A stretch of 64,000 nucleotides of DNA. Source: Euptelea pleiosperma. Taxonomy: Eukaryota; Streptophyta; Magnoliopsida; Ranunculales; Eupteleaceae. The stretch is from contig CM068551.1 of NCBI GenBank assembly GCA_035048495.1, positions 18,354,248 through 18,418,247 of the forward strand, written 5' to 3'. Shown here one piece after another: positions 12,201-23,633 of the stretch (its first letter is position 1; every line of letters starts with the position of its first letter). Both the position numbers and the translations under genes were made by a program. Under the pieces are notes generated by a model that was not told the origin of the DNA, made no database searches, and saw only the letters and a program-made list of their open reading frames with translations.

Positions 12201-15200
12201 TCCCTAATTTGATGTCGTTTATTTCCAAATGTTTGTCTAGGCTAACTGACACTAGTACTCCAAATGCAGATTCAATAGAAATCAAATAGTCTCTATAATG
12301 TCCTCCTTCACTGCCTCCCTCTCCCATATTAGAGCGAGAGGGAAAGCCCACTCACACTATCTCACAAATCAAATCCATTCTGTTGTTGATATGCTTAAGC
12401 CTCATTTCTTGAAGTGTCACGACCTCCACTTCACATGTTTAAATCAAAATTGTTGGAGGGAGGGATACTTTGAAAAAATTCTGGGACAGTCTTTCATTTA
12501 AGTTTTGTTACTCCAGCTTTTATGCATATTTCATTGATATTATGCCTATTTTCACCGACTCTTTTTGGCATACTATAGATGATGGAGCCTTCTACTTTGA
12601 TGAGAAACTTGTTGATGCACGTGAACATCGAGGCCCTCTTTCAACTACTTCATCAGTAATGCGCGGGGTAACAGCCTTTGCGGCAGTTGCTTTTGGGAAG
12701 CTAAATGTAAGTTGGAGCCATAACTGCTGTCCAAAGATTTTTTCATGTAGTTGCTAATTTCTTCTGTCTTTATTCCTATGAGGCTTTGGTTTTGAATTTG
12801 CAGATTCCAGGAGATAAAATTTTGGGTTTGGCAAAGTTCCTCCTTGGAATTGGGGTTCCTGGGAGTTCAAAAGATTTGTTCAACCAGATAGACTCCTTAT
12901 CATGCTTGGAGAACAATAGGCAAGTAAATTCTTGTGAAAGTAGTTTATATGACCTTTTTCCCGCCATTATTTTACTTTATGTCCATAGGAGCATGGGTCA
13001 AAGTACTAGGTTTCATTTCGATTTGTCGATGAAACTGAAATGATTCATTGGTTTCGGACGAAACCGAACAAAACATGGTGAAACCAACTTGACAAATGAA
13101 ACCTCGAAAATGGTTTAAAAAATTGTAAAAAAGTTTAAAATTCAGAAAAATTTTAAAAATATAAATGCAATAAATTTTGTAAAAAAACTACATCTTACAT
13201 TTGATTTATACTATCCAAAAGGAGTAACTGACATCGCTATCAAGCTGAACCGGAGTTTGTCTTATAGACCTGCATTCCAAGTCCTCACACTACACACTCA
13301 AATTTCATATGGAACTGCAAGTAACTATTGTTGGGTGTAAATCAAATATAGGATGTTTTTAAAAAAAAATTAATACATTCATATGTTTTTTTTATTTTTC
13401 CTTATTTTTTGATTTTTTTCAGATTTTTTTTATACAGTTTCGTGAGTTTCACATGGTTTCGTTAAGTTTTTTTTTGAAACGGACGAAACCAATGGAGCTC
13501 TTTAAGTTTTGGCCGAATCTGTCCCGAAACCTTGTAAAATTCGAAACCCCATAGTATCTCGTCTTGCCCCTGATGAAATTGAAATGTTTCACCATTCGAA
13601 ACTTTCTCCCATGTTCCATGGAGTGATACCTAGTTTTTATTACCATGTAACCGTTTCATTTTATCTGCAGCTTACATTTTTATATTTTGGTATTTTTGAT
13701 AATTGTTCTTGGAGACCTAGTTGTGGTATCAGATTGTTAGGAAACTAGGGTTTGCAGACGAGAGAGAATTGGGGAGAAAGAGAGAATCGTATGGAGCAAG
13801 AATCATCTCTCTCCATACGTCCCGTAATATATATAACATAAAAAATAAGGAAAAATTACCGAAATACCTCTAAAATCGTACGGACGGCCTCGGGAGTCCC
13901 CAAACCCCCAGTGGCCTTCGGTCCAGTACATTTATTACATTAACACAAACATTGCAATTTATAATCACATTTTGTTTTGGATTTGTATACCTGTTTGGTC
14001 TCTTGAAATCTGGAAATATACCTGTAAATATTATGACAAGTCTAAATGGCAGATTCATTTCAGAATTTTTTTTTTCCCAGTTACCTGTATATTTAGAAAC
14101 CTTTTGAATGTAGTTTTCGATAAAAGCTTAAAATGCTTTCAATTTAATTAAATAAAATTAATCATTTGTCTCAAGCTTCTTTTGTGGACTAAGAATATGA
14201 CACAGAAGTTTCCTTTCCTGGCGCAGGGTTTCCATTCCACTGATCTTATCACTTCCAGCTTCTGTGCTTTCGTTGACCAAAAAGGACCAGCTCAAGGTGT
14301 GATGCCTGGTTTCAATGGTTTCAATATTTTTAATGCTTGTCCATGTGAAGTTGCTTTTAATTTCTTTTTTGCTTTTTTGGTGAATATATCTAAATTCGTC
14401 AGAATCTTTTTGTTGATTTATGAACACAGTTCACTGTCAATTTTGTAATCCCGTGCGATAGCTCACTAATAAATCAACCTGATTGAAGATGGTTTCTCTT
14501 CTAAATATTGGAATCATTTTATTACCATGCTGCACATGCATAGAGCCAACTGCATTTGTTTTCTCTATTCTGCATATTCCAGTTCTATGGATTTTCATAA
14601 GTTCTCTCTGTAATTGTCACCATTGCCTCTTAATTTCTTAACCATGAATATCTTTCCTTTTACACTGTAGGGGGAGCAATGAAAAGGTTGAAGACTGCTT
14701 TCATTTATATGAATTTTTGAATTAAATTACATCTTGACATTGTTTATAATTTGCAAATTTTGTATTTGTCAGGTTAAGGTGTATACTGTGCTGGGATCCG
14801 ACGCGCCTCCTTTAACAGTGAAACTTGTGCAAGCTTTCAGTTCCAGCTCAAAAGACACCCCTGTAGTTAAAAACCAGGTGCAACATTGCATGAGATATTT
14901 TTTTTTTTTTTTTTGAGACTGGGTATCCGGGCCTCTTAGAGCACCCAACTATAGTCACCCCTTCCACACGTGCTGGAGTGTACCGGGAGAGTTAATGTGG
15001 ACTGAGCCACTTATTACCCTACTCTTTCCAGGGGGTGGCCCCAAGGAGAGTTGAACTCAGAACCTTCTACTTTTTGGAGTGGAGTCCTGGCCACCTGCAC
15101 TCAACCCTTGGGGTTGCATGAGATAGTTCTGCTTCTTCCCTTTTGTCATGTTAGAGTTTCTTGCATTTTTTTTCCCTTTATTTCCTGTTTCTCTTTGAGT

Positions 15201-18200
15201 TAGTTCTGTTTATATATGCTAGCCATGGATAACTATGGATAGTTGAGCATATTATTTTCCTTTTAAACTTCTGGAATGGTCTTTGACTTTTTGTAGTACA
15301 GGAACTCACGTTTGACCCAGAAAGCTCAGTCCATTCTCTGGATGTCTTGCCAAAGAGTGTTGACGTTGGGAAGTACATATTTGCTTTTGAGGTAATTCTG
15401 TTATTTATTTTTTGCCACCTAGGAACTGATCTTCATTTGGTCTAATTCTTGGGATATGACGGTTCATTTTTCTGTAGGTTTTGCTTCATGATCCTGAGCA
15501 TAAGAAAATTTATGCTACTGGAGGTCAAACTCAGGTGTCGATATTTGTTACTGGATTCATTAAAATTGACAATGCGGAAATTGCAGTGTTGGATAATGAT
15601 GCTGGTAGCATAGAGACCAAGCAAAAGTAAAGTCTTTTAACTGTTTTCATTTTTGTGATTTTTTCTTGAATCTCTGTGTTAACGTTGTATCTTAGGATGT
15701 GATGTATAAATGTATTGCATTTAAATGATATGCTCAAAAGTCAAAACAGCAACAAATGTTTGCACTGAGAGGCTGATAGCAAGTATCATCCTGATTATAT
15801 TAATTGTTATCTCATGGTATTTTTGAACTCAGTAGAAGAAACACAACTATTGTTTTCTTAGACATTGTATGAACTATTGAACATATGTACACATTTACTA
15901 TGCTGTGTAGTCTGGTTACTGGTGTCTGCATAGGCACCTGGCAGATGCCAGAATGCTAGGCATTGACTCACCTACCCAACTGACGCAAACTACCTAGTTT
16001 CATTGGCAACCATGCTTGTAATGACCCTATTTCTAGCAATATTATAGTAGACTTTTTATAATACTTTGAACATTATATGTATGCCATTTTAAAGGTCTCA
16101 ACAATAGCTTTCTATCGGTATCAAGTTCGTCCAAATCGGACGTGCGAGTCAAAAGTTATTGTGTTTAGTTCTGGGCAACATTTTAAAGTTTTTATTAAAA
16201 TTAAAAAAAAAAAAAAAAGAGACAATTTTCAAAATTTTAGTACCACATCGGTTAAAAATAAAAAGTTCTGAGTTCTCAACCTCTATAAATACAAGGCCAT
16301 GCCTTGAGAAAATTACATCAATTTGGGTATTTGCATTCTAACCCCTGAGGTAAGAATATTTGCAAAAAAGTCCCTCAACTAGAAGAAATTCTAGAAAATT
16401 CCCAGGAATTCCTGAAAATATTCAGGAGGTCCTTTGAAAAGTTTTTTTTTGTGGGGCCTACTCCCTCGAGATACGCGCTACCTCGAGATTCACATCGTAC
16501 GAGGTTCAAAGATTTTGGGATTCTAGCGTATTCACTGTAAGTACATAGTTATTTATTTTATGCCTTTATTTAATTAATTATTTATTTATAAATATTATTT
16601 TTATTTATTTATTTATTTTTGAAATGGTAGAAAATTCACAGAATATTGTACAAAAATTCTAGAAAATTCTATTAGTTTTGGGAAAAATGTCTGAAAATGC
16701 TATTCTTGTTATCTGTTAAATTTTAGCAAGGAAAAATCCCAATTCTTGTATTTTCCACATAAAATGTGTAAATGCATTGATAATTTCTTGTAATCTTAAA
16801 AACATGAAATTATGATAGATGAGGACATGTGTAATCTATTTAGTTGGATGAAGTCATGCTCAAATTCATTTAAAATGAGATATATGCGTTTTTCATCCGT
16901 TTTATGTATTCGTTTTCTAAGATATTAATAGAGCTTAAATGTTCTTATTTTTAGTTTCAAAATGCAAAAATAGGAATGCTATGCATGTAAAGATGTTTCT
17001 ACAAACATTATTATTTTATGCATATAAATACGATTGATGACATGAATAAGAACGTGATTGGGAATGTGGAATATCAGATTAGTTGGAATCAGGCGTTGTC
17101 TCATTTCTTCGAGACCCCTTGGGGTTTTTGTCCCCTAAAGCATCAGGCGTTGTCTTATTTCCTTAAGACCCCTTGGGGTTCCAGTCCCCTAAAGAAGAGG
17201 CGTTGTCTCATTCATGAGACCCCTCGGGTATTTATACCTAAAAGAAAATTAGGGAATCCGGAGAGAGGATACCTAATGAAACAATTAGTGTGCACATTAG
17301 GGAGTTTACTTGTGGACTAGAAGTGTTGACATCGTACACTAGGACCGATGGAATGTTGGTACGAAATACATCAGAATTGATAGTTTGACTTTATAGAAAT
17401 GGTCACGGGTATTCCGATAAGAAAAAGGTTGACTATTATATGAAAAGACTTCATTGTATTCGAAGTTATACGTAAGTAATTGATGGAGAGTTGAGTTTTA
17501 TCGAATTACATGTGAAATATATTTGCAAATTGTATTTGTTTTAAAATAAACAAGTCGCTGATTTAAATGGATTTTACGCATGAGGAATGTACTTACTAGG
17601 CCCTAGCTCATCGTTTTAAAATGTTTTGTTTTCAGGAAAGGATAAGGGGAAGTTGGACTGATGCTTCCAGCATTTCTGTTGATAGACTTGTGCTTTTGAC
17701 GATGTTATATTTTGTTTAATTCTTCTATCTTGTAGAAGGATACATGAATTATGTAGGTCCTTTGACCGTTTAGTAACATGTATTTGGGAGTACGATATAT
17801 ATACAATGTTTTCTTTTGGATGGGCATATTACGGTTTTGTTTGAAGTAAGACATCCTCTAACATTATTAATGTGTCAATGAAGTGCGTTTCGTCTTATGA
17901 ATTGTTTAAACAAAATGAAAAAAAATTATCCGGTGTATTTCCGCTGCATCGTGATACCAGTTTTGTTTAACTGTGCGTTTGTATGATCAGATCGCGCCTC
18001 AAGATACGAGAAAGGTCGATATGACCTAATATCGGATTTGGGGGCGTGACAATGCTGGTCTGGCTGCCTAAGATCTTGCCTCTAGTCCAGGGGGCCACTC
18101 ACAATACGTGGTGGGGAGATTGTCCCTATGCTTTTATGCATAAATTCCTCCCCTTATTTAAAGTGGAAAAAATTTGAAACTTAGCAAGAACATGTAGGAA

Positions 18201-21200
18201 CCTTTTATATGCTCATTATTCCCAAATTTTCTTTTAAAACAATTTTGTCACATTCTGGATAAAAAACCTTTTTCAAACGCCGTTCTTTATATTACATAAT
18301 AAAAAGTCAAGGAAGGAATTGCTCATTTTCAGTTGAGGTCTTTTGCTGGTGCTCTTGGTTTTCGTTTGGATAAAGTTAAAATTAAATGATACATTATGGT
18401 TGATCAGCAAAATTGCATCCCGTGAAAACGTGCACAATAGTACCTTCATGATTTAGATTAAACTGCTCTACAAAATTTTCAACTCTGCATAGGAGACTGT
18501 TTGTGGTTGTCTCTGTATAAACCACCTGGCTCGGACACCTGTTTGCTTTGCTGCATGGGACAATCTTGAGGTGTCAGACACTTATAAAACTGAAAGCGCT
18601 GAAATGATGTGGCGATTCATGAGGTGTCAAGTTACATATATTACATGGTCGTACCTCTATTTCTGTAACAATGAACAGACGTGCGTCGGTGTCCGACACG
18701 GATACAAGGTGTCTGATGCCGTCCCATTCAAGAAGCCCAGAACACAGACAGATCCATTTACACATGTATTATAATATAATATTTTAGTTATATTCAAATC
18801 AGAATGTTCTTTTATAATCAAAATAGGGATATATTATTCAAATCAAACAACATGGCTTCACTAAGTGGGTTTCGGTCGCCTTCTACAAACTTATAATGTT
18901 CTATAGATAACCATGTGTTTTATTAAATATTGCAACACTATTTGAGGGACACAATAGTCTTTCACACTTTCTACTTTAGTGCATTTATTGAGACTATAAT
19001 GTGACATAAACCATGGAACAAGTCATGTTCTCTCTCTCTCCCTCTCCCTCCCTCCCCCCCTCTCTCTTTTCAAGTCACCTTTTCTTTTCATTTTCTTAAA
19101 AAGCTATAACTTCCAACTTCCAAGCTATGTGTGGATTTGAAATGGATCCATTCTTTCCAGCGATACGTTTTATTAAATATATATTTTTTGTAGTATTTAA
19201 TTTAATATGAGCTTTCTATAATGCCCCTAAAAATTTAATAAGTTTCGTGTGAATAATTTAAGTTAGCCAATAAAAGATATAAAATCTTAACTGTTTAATA
19301 TAAACAATATTAAAAAGCTTACGACTTCCAAGCTATGCGTGGATTTGCAATGGATTCATTCTTTCTAATGATGCATATTGTCAGACTAAATGTTTGAGTA
19401 AATTAATAAATGTGTCTGACATGTGCGTACAACTCGGTGTCGAAGATGACAAATTCCTAGAAAATGGAGTCCTTGTTACATAGATTTTTATACACCAGCT
19501 ATCCAATAACTCAATAAATATAAGTAGATTTATAAGAGGAAGACTATCAAACAACTATAATTGTGTTTAACAACTTAATGGTGTATGGAGAATGGAACAC
19601 ACTAGCCCTCTTTTAGAAACCATATTTTAGAAAAACATTAAAAAAAAGGGTGACACTGCCGTACTTGTCAAGATGTGTCGACATGCGTATCCATGACGAT
19701 GGATGTAGTCACTTTCAAGAACGAAAAAATAGTCATGGCCTTGTTACATAGGCTTTTATTCATTATCATTCTGACTTGATGAAATTTATCTATGGTGCCC
19801 GTCCAAATAACTGAAATTGGAGCCTCATGATGCATCTCGATTTTTATTCAGGTTAGATTTATCTGGAGAAACTGCTTTGTCACTGCCAGCAAACCATCTG
19901 CAGAAATTGCGTCTATCCTTTCAATTGACCACACCTATTGGCAATTCTTTTAAGCCGCATCAGGTGTGTTATATACTTAAATGACCTCAGGAATGATCTC
20001 CTTCCCATGTTTGATGGATTGTGAACTTTATTGGCCTGCAGGTGTTCCTGAAGTTGAGGCATGTGACAACAGTTGAGCATATCTTTTTGGTGGGGAGCTC
20101 TGGAAAACAATTTGAGATAATATTAGTAAGTTTCTTTGATCAATCTTATTTAACAACAAATTATTTGCTACAGTGATTTATTTGCCCACTTGTTTAAACA
20201 AGATGCACATCAACACATAATAGAATTTTCTGCAGAAGTTGCAAATCTGATTACTAGCACGTGCATAGAGACTCAGTTTACTTAACTGATTTACCAGCAA
20301 GATTGCAAGAATTGTGCTCACTAGTATCATAACTCATGCTACTAGAATTAACTTCCTATTTTCTCTGGGAACTAGCAACAAAAGAAATTGTGCAGAAGAA
20401 CATTCATCGTTTATCAACAAATAAAAAGTAATTCAAAATCGCATATAATATTGACAGTTGCATTCATCATAAAATTGAAGAATTGACCATGCATTCTCGT
20501 TAGTTCCCTTTAGATAAAAGAGCACAGAATGTTAGTTTTAATGATGAGTCTACAACAGAAGAATGAAACTGACGCCTCTTACAAGAACAGAAATAATAAT
20601 TGCTCTGTAGTGTGTCTTAGTGATGAATTTAGCATGTATTCTTGTAATTGCTTTTACAAGAAGAAAGTGCAGAATATTAGTTTTAGTGATGAATTTACTG
20701 CAGCAGAAAGGAACTGATATCTCTCAAAACAGAAATAATAATTGCTCTACATTCTGATAAGCTTTTACTATTAAGACCCTTTTGAAATTCTTAATGACAA
20801 GTTTAGAACTTTAGACCTAGATTCTTGGTGCTATTTCTGACACATCCGCACAAGCCAGTGTATGTGCTGTTGCCTTTGTGAACTCATGTGGAATTATCCA
20901 TTTTTTCATTTAAAAACTTCATGTTTTCTCATGGTGCTTGTCAATGACCTTCTGCATTGTAGGACTTTCTTGGTCTGGTTGACAAGTTTTACTATCTCTC
21001 AGGAAGATATGACATTCAACTTACAGTTGGTGATGCTGCCATGGTAAGCATTGGCTCACTTTGTTAACTTTCTGCGAAGTCTGTATGCAATTACAGGCAT
21101 TGCTGAGCATTTATGTTCTGATTTTTGCAGGAGAACTCGTTCTTACAGGCTCTAGGCCATGTTCAGTTAGATCTACCAGAACCACCAGAGAAAGCACCAC

Positions 21201-22517
21201 GCCCTCCTCCACAACTTATCAGTCCTTACTTGAGATACGGACCCAAACAGGAGATTACCCACATCTTCAGGGCACCAGAGAAGCGTCCACCTCAACAACT
21301 CTCTCTTGCCTTCCTGGGTCTTACCCTTTTACCATTTGTTGGGTTCTTAGTAGGGGTGCGTTTGTTTTTTTTCTACAGTGTGCATTTTACCCAATGAAGG
21401 TCTTTTTGGGAACATGAATAGTAATTTTCTATTGTAACCTGAATGTTAAAAGCTCAAAAGTTGGCTTAGGTTCAATGGACCCAAGTCCGGTACTGGATTG
21501 GTTTCGTTGAGGTCTCGCACTGGGACATAGAAACCAGTCCAGTAGTGGAATAGGTTTTGAGTTTAAATGCTGAGTTGGAATTTGGTTATTAATTTGAACT
21601 CGCAAGCTCATCTAAGGTCTCGTAAAAATTGAGTCGACTTGAAAGTTTTCCTAGAACTCAGTTGAGTTTTTAAAGGAACTACATGCATTTTGTCTACTGT
21701 TTCAGCATGTAATTTATTTATTTTTTCATTACTATTGTAATTTTTCTATTGTAACCTGAATGTTAAAAGCTCGAAAGTCGACTTAGGTTCAATGGACCCA
21801 AGTCCGGTACTGGATTGGTTTCGTTGAGGTCTTGCACTGGGATATAGAAACCAGTCAAGTAGTGGAATAGGTTTTGAGTTTAAATGCTGTGTTGGAATTT
21901 GGTTATTAATTTGAACTCACAAGCTCATCTAATGTCTCGTAAAAATTGAGTCGACTTGGAAGTTTTCCTAGAACTCAGTTGAGTTTTTAAAGGAACTACA
22001 TGCATTTTGTCTACTGTTTCAGCATGTAATTTATTTATTTTTTCATGCATTGATGTATCCACTTTTTTGGTCACATTGTGTTTCAATTATCTTTTTCTCC
22101 TTTGGTATTCTTGAATTTTGAGTAAATTGCTATGAAATCTTTTGCAGCTAATATGTCTGGGGGTGAATCTCAAGAACTTCCCTACCTCAGCTGTACCGGC
22201 TACATTCGCCATCCTCTTCCATGCCGGCATTGCTGCAGTTCTGTCACTGTACCTGTTTTTCTGGCTCAAGGTTCTGTCTCTTACCTCTTTTCAATATATA
22301 AACTTCGTCATCCAAATCAACCTGTTATTGTGTATCCTTTGGTGATCTTTGTTTTTTAACTTACAACTTTATTTGTTATATTGTTTATTTCCATATACAG
22401 TTGGATCTGTTCACTACTTTGAAGGCACTTGGAATCTTGGGAGCCTTCCTGTTGTTTGTGGGTCACAGGACCCTTTCCCACCTTGCGTCAACATCAGCCA
22501 AGCTGAAATCTTCCTGA
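3201..22517 (+). CDS. RPN2: Ribophorin II, oligosaccharyltransferase subunit (19 exons)
   Basis: Non-catalytic subunit of the ER oligosaccharyltransferase, which transfers the preassembled glycan to Asn of nascent proteins; called HAP6 or RPN2 in Arabidopsis. Exons: 3201-3337, 4584-4775, 4919-5008, 5246-5308, 5415-5484, 5725-5789, 9312-9366, 12579-12706, 12804-12919, 14227-14296, 14773-14877, 15302-15391, 15478-15626, 19852-19963, 20042-20125, 20963-21043, 21131-21355, 22148-22270, 22401-22517. The ATG at 3201 gives a typical signal peptide ([19 protein letters not shown]) followed by the conserved [12 protein letters not shown]. The C-terminus has three hydrophobic helices ([19 protein letters not shown], then [19 protein letters not shown], then [12 protein letters not shown]). 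Exons sum to 2072 nt. The model is one base short in an A-run in exon 2 (4706-4708), and with that base it closes at about 690 residues, the family's usual length. Intron 9 uses a GC donor. Introns 6, 7 and 13 exceed 3 kb because of transposons. Confidence 0.93.
3700..4155 (+). mobile_element. TRIM (miniature LTR retrotransposon), 84-bp LTRs, in RPN2 intron 1
   Basis: Two 84-bp direct terminal repeats (3700-3783 and 4072-4155), each beginning TGTTA and ending TCTTAACA, are flanked by a perfect 5-bp target duplication TTTTG (3695-3699 and 4156-4160). A primer-binding site TTTGGTATCAGAGCC, complementary to initiator tRNA-Met as in most plant LTR elements, follows the left LTR directly. There is no coding capacity in the ~290-bp interior. 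A third, partial LTR copy lies at 4004-4062. The interior ends with an inverted copy of the primer-site sequence (4059-4071). Confidence 0.85.
4706..4708 (+). other. Apparent -1 frameshift in RPN2 exon 2
   Basis: Upstream the frame reads ...[11 protein letters not shown]; downstream it reads [18 protein letters not shown] in another frame. The family has these two blocks adjacent. The shift falls at an AAA run preceded by CC; one further A would keep frame through the rest of the gene. All other exons are intact, so a homopolymer miscount in the assembly is likelier than a dead gene. Confidence 0.8.
6320..7190 (+). mobile_element. Ty1-copia 3' fragment (RNase H plus LTR start) in RPN2 intron 6
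   Basis: Frames at 6330-6566 and 6629-6862 give the end of a copia polyprotein: [20 protein letters not shown], then an RNase H-like [16 protein letters not shown], then [17 protein letters not shown] and [14 protein letters not shown]. Stops interrupt it. About 6900-6940 decodes as the usual ...[13 protein letters not shown] ending. A purine tract (GAAGGGGAA) precedes TGTTGTCAGG at 6959, a plausible 3' LTR start; its right end was not fixed. The 5' four-fifths of the element are absent. Confidence 0.8.
7320..8110 (-). mobile_element. LINE endonuclease-region fragment in RPN2 intron 6
   Basis: On the minus strand the frame at 8094-7873 contains [11 protein letters not shown] and [16 protein letters not shown], matching the apurinic-endonuclease-like domain of plant L1 elements. 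The frame at 7595-7335 contains the following [18 protein letters not shown] linker region. It is antisense to the host gene, truncated at both ends and broken by stops. Confidence 0.7.
8269..8530 (+). mobile_element. Mutator-type MITE in RPN2 intron 6
   Basis: The element starts AAGGTTTAAAAGG and ends TTTAAAAGCATG, the two termini of the CATGG/CCTT family. It is flanked by 9-bp repeats GTTACAAAC (8260-8268) and GTTACAAAT (8531-8539), eight of nine identical. Nine-bp duplications are typical of Mutator-like elements. The interior is AT-rich and non-coding. Confidence 0.75.
9367..12578 (+). other. RPN2 intron 7: mixed repeat content
   Basis: Intron of 3.2 kb. At 10930-11050 there is a tail resembling plant LINE 3' ends (TAATAAAATTTTCACTTATCAAAAA). 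Around 11475-11620 lies a palindromic CCTAGG/GCTTAGGC-rich foldback. Two diverged direct repeats sit at about 11905-11980 and 12025-12095 (shared GAGCTTGTTTCTCCCCAAA). The frame at 10655-10921 has no recognised domain. Nothing here looks like an independent gene. Confidence 0.5.
12920..14226 (+). other. RPN2 intron 9 with GC-AG splice sites
   Basis: The donor reads AG|GCAAGT, a consensus non-canonical GC donor; the acceptor is GCGCAG at 14221-14226. The codon split gives ENNR followed by [10 protein letters not shown], as in the family. The intron contains a repeat at roughly 12990-13630 rich in GAAACGGACGAAACC / GGTTTCGTTCGG words, related to the element at 57.1 kb, and unassigned AT-rich DNA to the acceptor. 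Confidence 0.7.
14898..15113 (-). mobile_element. tRNA-derived SINE in RPN2 intron 11
   Basis: The element is in antisense orientation, with its tail seen as a T17 run at the left. It is flanked by a perfect 12-bp target duplication TTGCATGAGATA (14886-14897 and 15114-15125). Read on the minus strand it starts CCCCAAGGGTTGAGTGCAGG (A-box-like) and has GAGTTCAACTCTCC about 60 bp on, resembling a pol III B box. The 216-bp body is shared with the sense copy at 35175-35398. Confidence 0.85.
16017..18051 (+). mobile_element. Solo LTR, 2035 bp, in RPN2 intron 13
   Basis: It starts TGTAATGACCC and ends GGGGGCGTGACA, the usual TG...CA style of large plant LTRs. It is bounded by a perfect 5-bp target duplication ATGCT (16012-16016 and 18052-18056). 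There is no internal pol sequence or second LTR, so it most likely arose by LTR-LTR recombination. The long LTR and terminal sequences suggest a Ty3-gypsy parent; this is inference. Three tandem ~53-bp units lie inside, starting at 17092, 17146 and 17199. Confidence 0.82.
17092..17250 (+). repeat. Three tandem ~53-bp units inside the solo LTR
   Basis: Each unit begins GGCGTTGTCT and carries a small palindrome GACCCCTTGGGGTT followed by CCCCTAAAG. The third unit is more diverged. They may have acted in the LTR promoter, but nothing in the sequence shows a function. Confidence 0.75.
19025..19072. repeat. CT/CCT-rich low-complexity tract
   Basis: A pyrimidine tract of CT and CCCT units in RPN2 intron 13, about 800 bp before exon 14. 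Confidence 0.8.
20523..20748 (+). repeat. Diverged direct repeat in RPN2 intron 15
   Basis: Two copies about 145 bp apart share CAGAATRTTAGTTTTARTGA near their start and ACAGAAATAATAATTGCTCT near their end. Confidence 0.65.
21415..22048 (+). repeat. 317-bp tandem duplication in RPN2 intron 17
   Basis: Two head-to-tail copies with an offset of 317 bp (for example GTAACCTGAATGTTAAAAGC at 21434 and 21751). Both end CATGTAATTTATTTATTTT. They differ at only a handful of bases over the span read, so the duplication is fairly recent. It lies wholly between exons 17 and 18. Confidence 0.9.
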
Positions 22518-23618
22518 GGAAAGGAGGAAGTTCCATTTTAGTATATCATCAGAAAAAGAGGTTTTGACATTTCGATTCAATTTTGTAGGCCACTCCCTAG
22601 TAATTTTTATAGAACCATAATTCGTCCAGAAATTTTTGTACAAGCTTGAAGAGATGTTTGCGGAAAAGGGTATAAATCGAAAGGTTTCTTTTTTCTAATG
22701 TTTTGTCAAACTACTGTCAATTTACCAAGTGATGCAGAAACTCTTTTCTAGGGGAATTAAGTTACAGGAAATCAAAGAGTAATTTTCTATAGAGAACCAG
22801 CTGATAGCCATATGGCTGTTTACCATTTAGGAAGATCACTTAGCCGTCTTCTGACACCTAAACCATGCTGGTGACAGACATGTTTATCAATCTGGATTGT
22901 CAAAATATGGACATCCTTTAGATGGGTTAGATGAGGCAAACCCACAAATTATGCCAGATGGACGAATCTACCCTTAATAATGCAGTTTTTGCCCATTGAT
23001 TTTGGATCATTCATATTTTATTTTTCAATCTTTTCTACTGCCCAAATTAATGGTCTAGATCTAACAGATGGATCACAGCATTTGTTCTTTTTTTGAGGCT
23101 GAGCCCATCCAAGTGATGACCTAGTCTGAAGTCTGAACTGACAGCAAGTGTGCCTCAATATTATTTTTTACTGCTCAAGAGTATTCTTGATTGGATTTCC
23201 ACCCTGACAAGAGCTGTTCGTTGTTTGTTCTGCAAGTTTTATTTAGGTCTAAACTCTAGAATCATTTTCCATCCCAAAAAGGCGCAAAAAAGGGCCTTTA
23301 GAGGGGAGCAAAAGAAATTGAAATTGAAAGACCAATTTCTTTGTCCTGATTGAATATCTAGGACTTCTAGTCGTAATTTAACAGTCACAAGTGAAGGTAC
23401 GTAGATGCCTGAAGTGCAGCACCTGCTTACAAAAGATGCAGTGATTAATGTTATGAATGTGTTTGACGGCAAATGTCTCTCTACTTCATAGTTGCCTGAG
23501 GGAAACCGGTGCAGGAAACAGTAGGAACTGGCCCCTAATTGTTTTTTCCTGATGCGAGAAACACGATTAGGAAGCACATTTTCAAGCATTTCCCGAGTGT
23601 CTCCTGGCATTGGATCGG
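22518..23618. other. RPN2 3' flank, no further gene seen
   Basis: About 1.1 kb after the RPN2 stop. The first few hundred bases should include the 3' UTR; I could not place the poly(A) site. The remainder shows no recognised element. Confidence 0.5.
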
Positions 23619-23633
23619 GCTCAGGGGACCCCC

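Noticed and set aside
15175..15380. Minus-strand frame opposite RPN2 exon 12
   Set aside because: A shadow of the RPN2 exon on the other strand.
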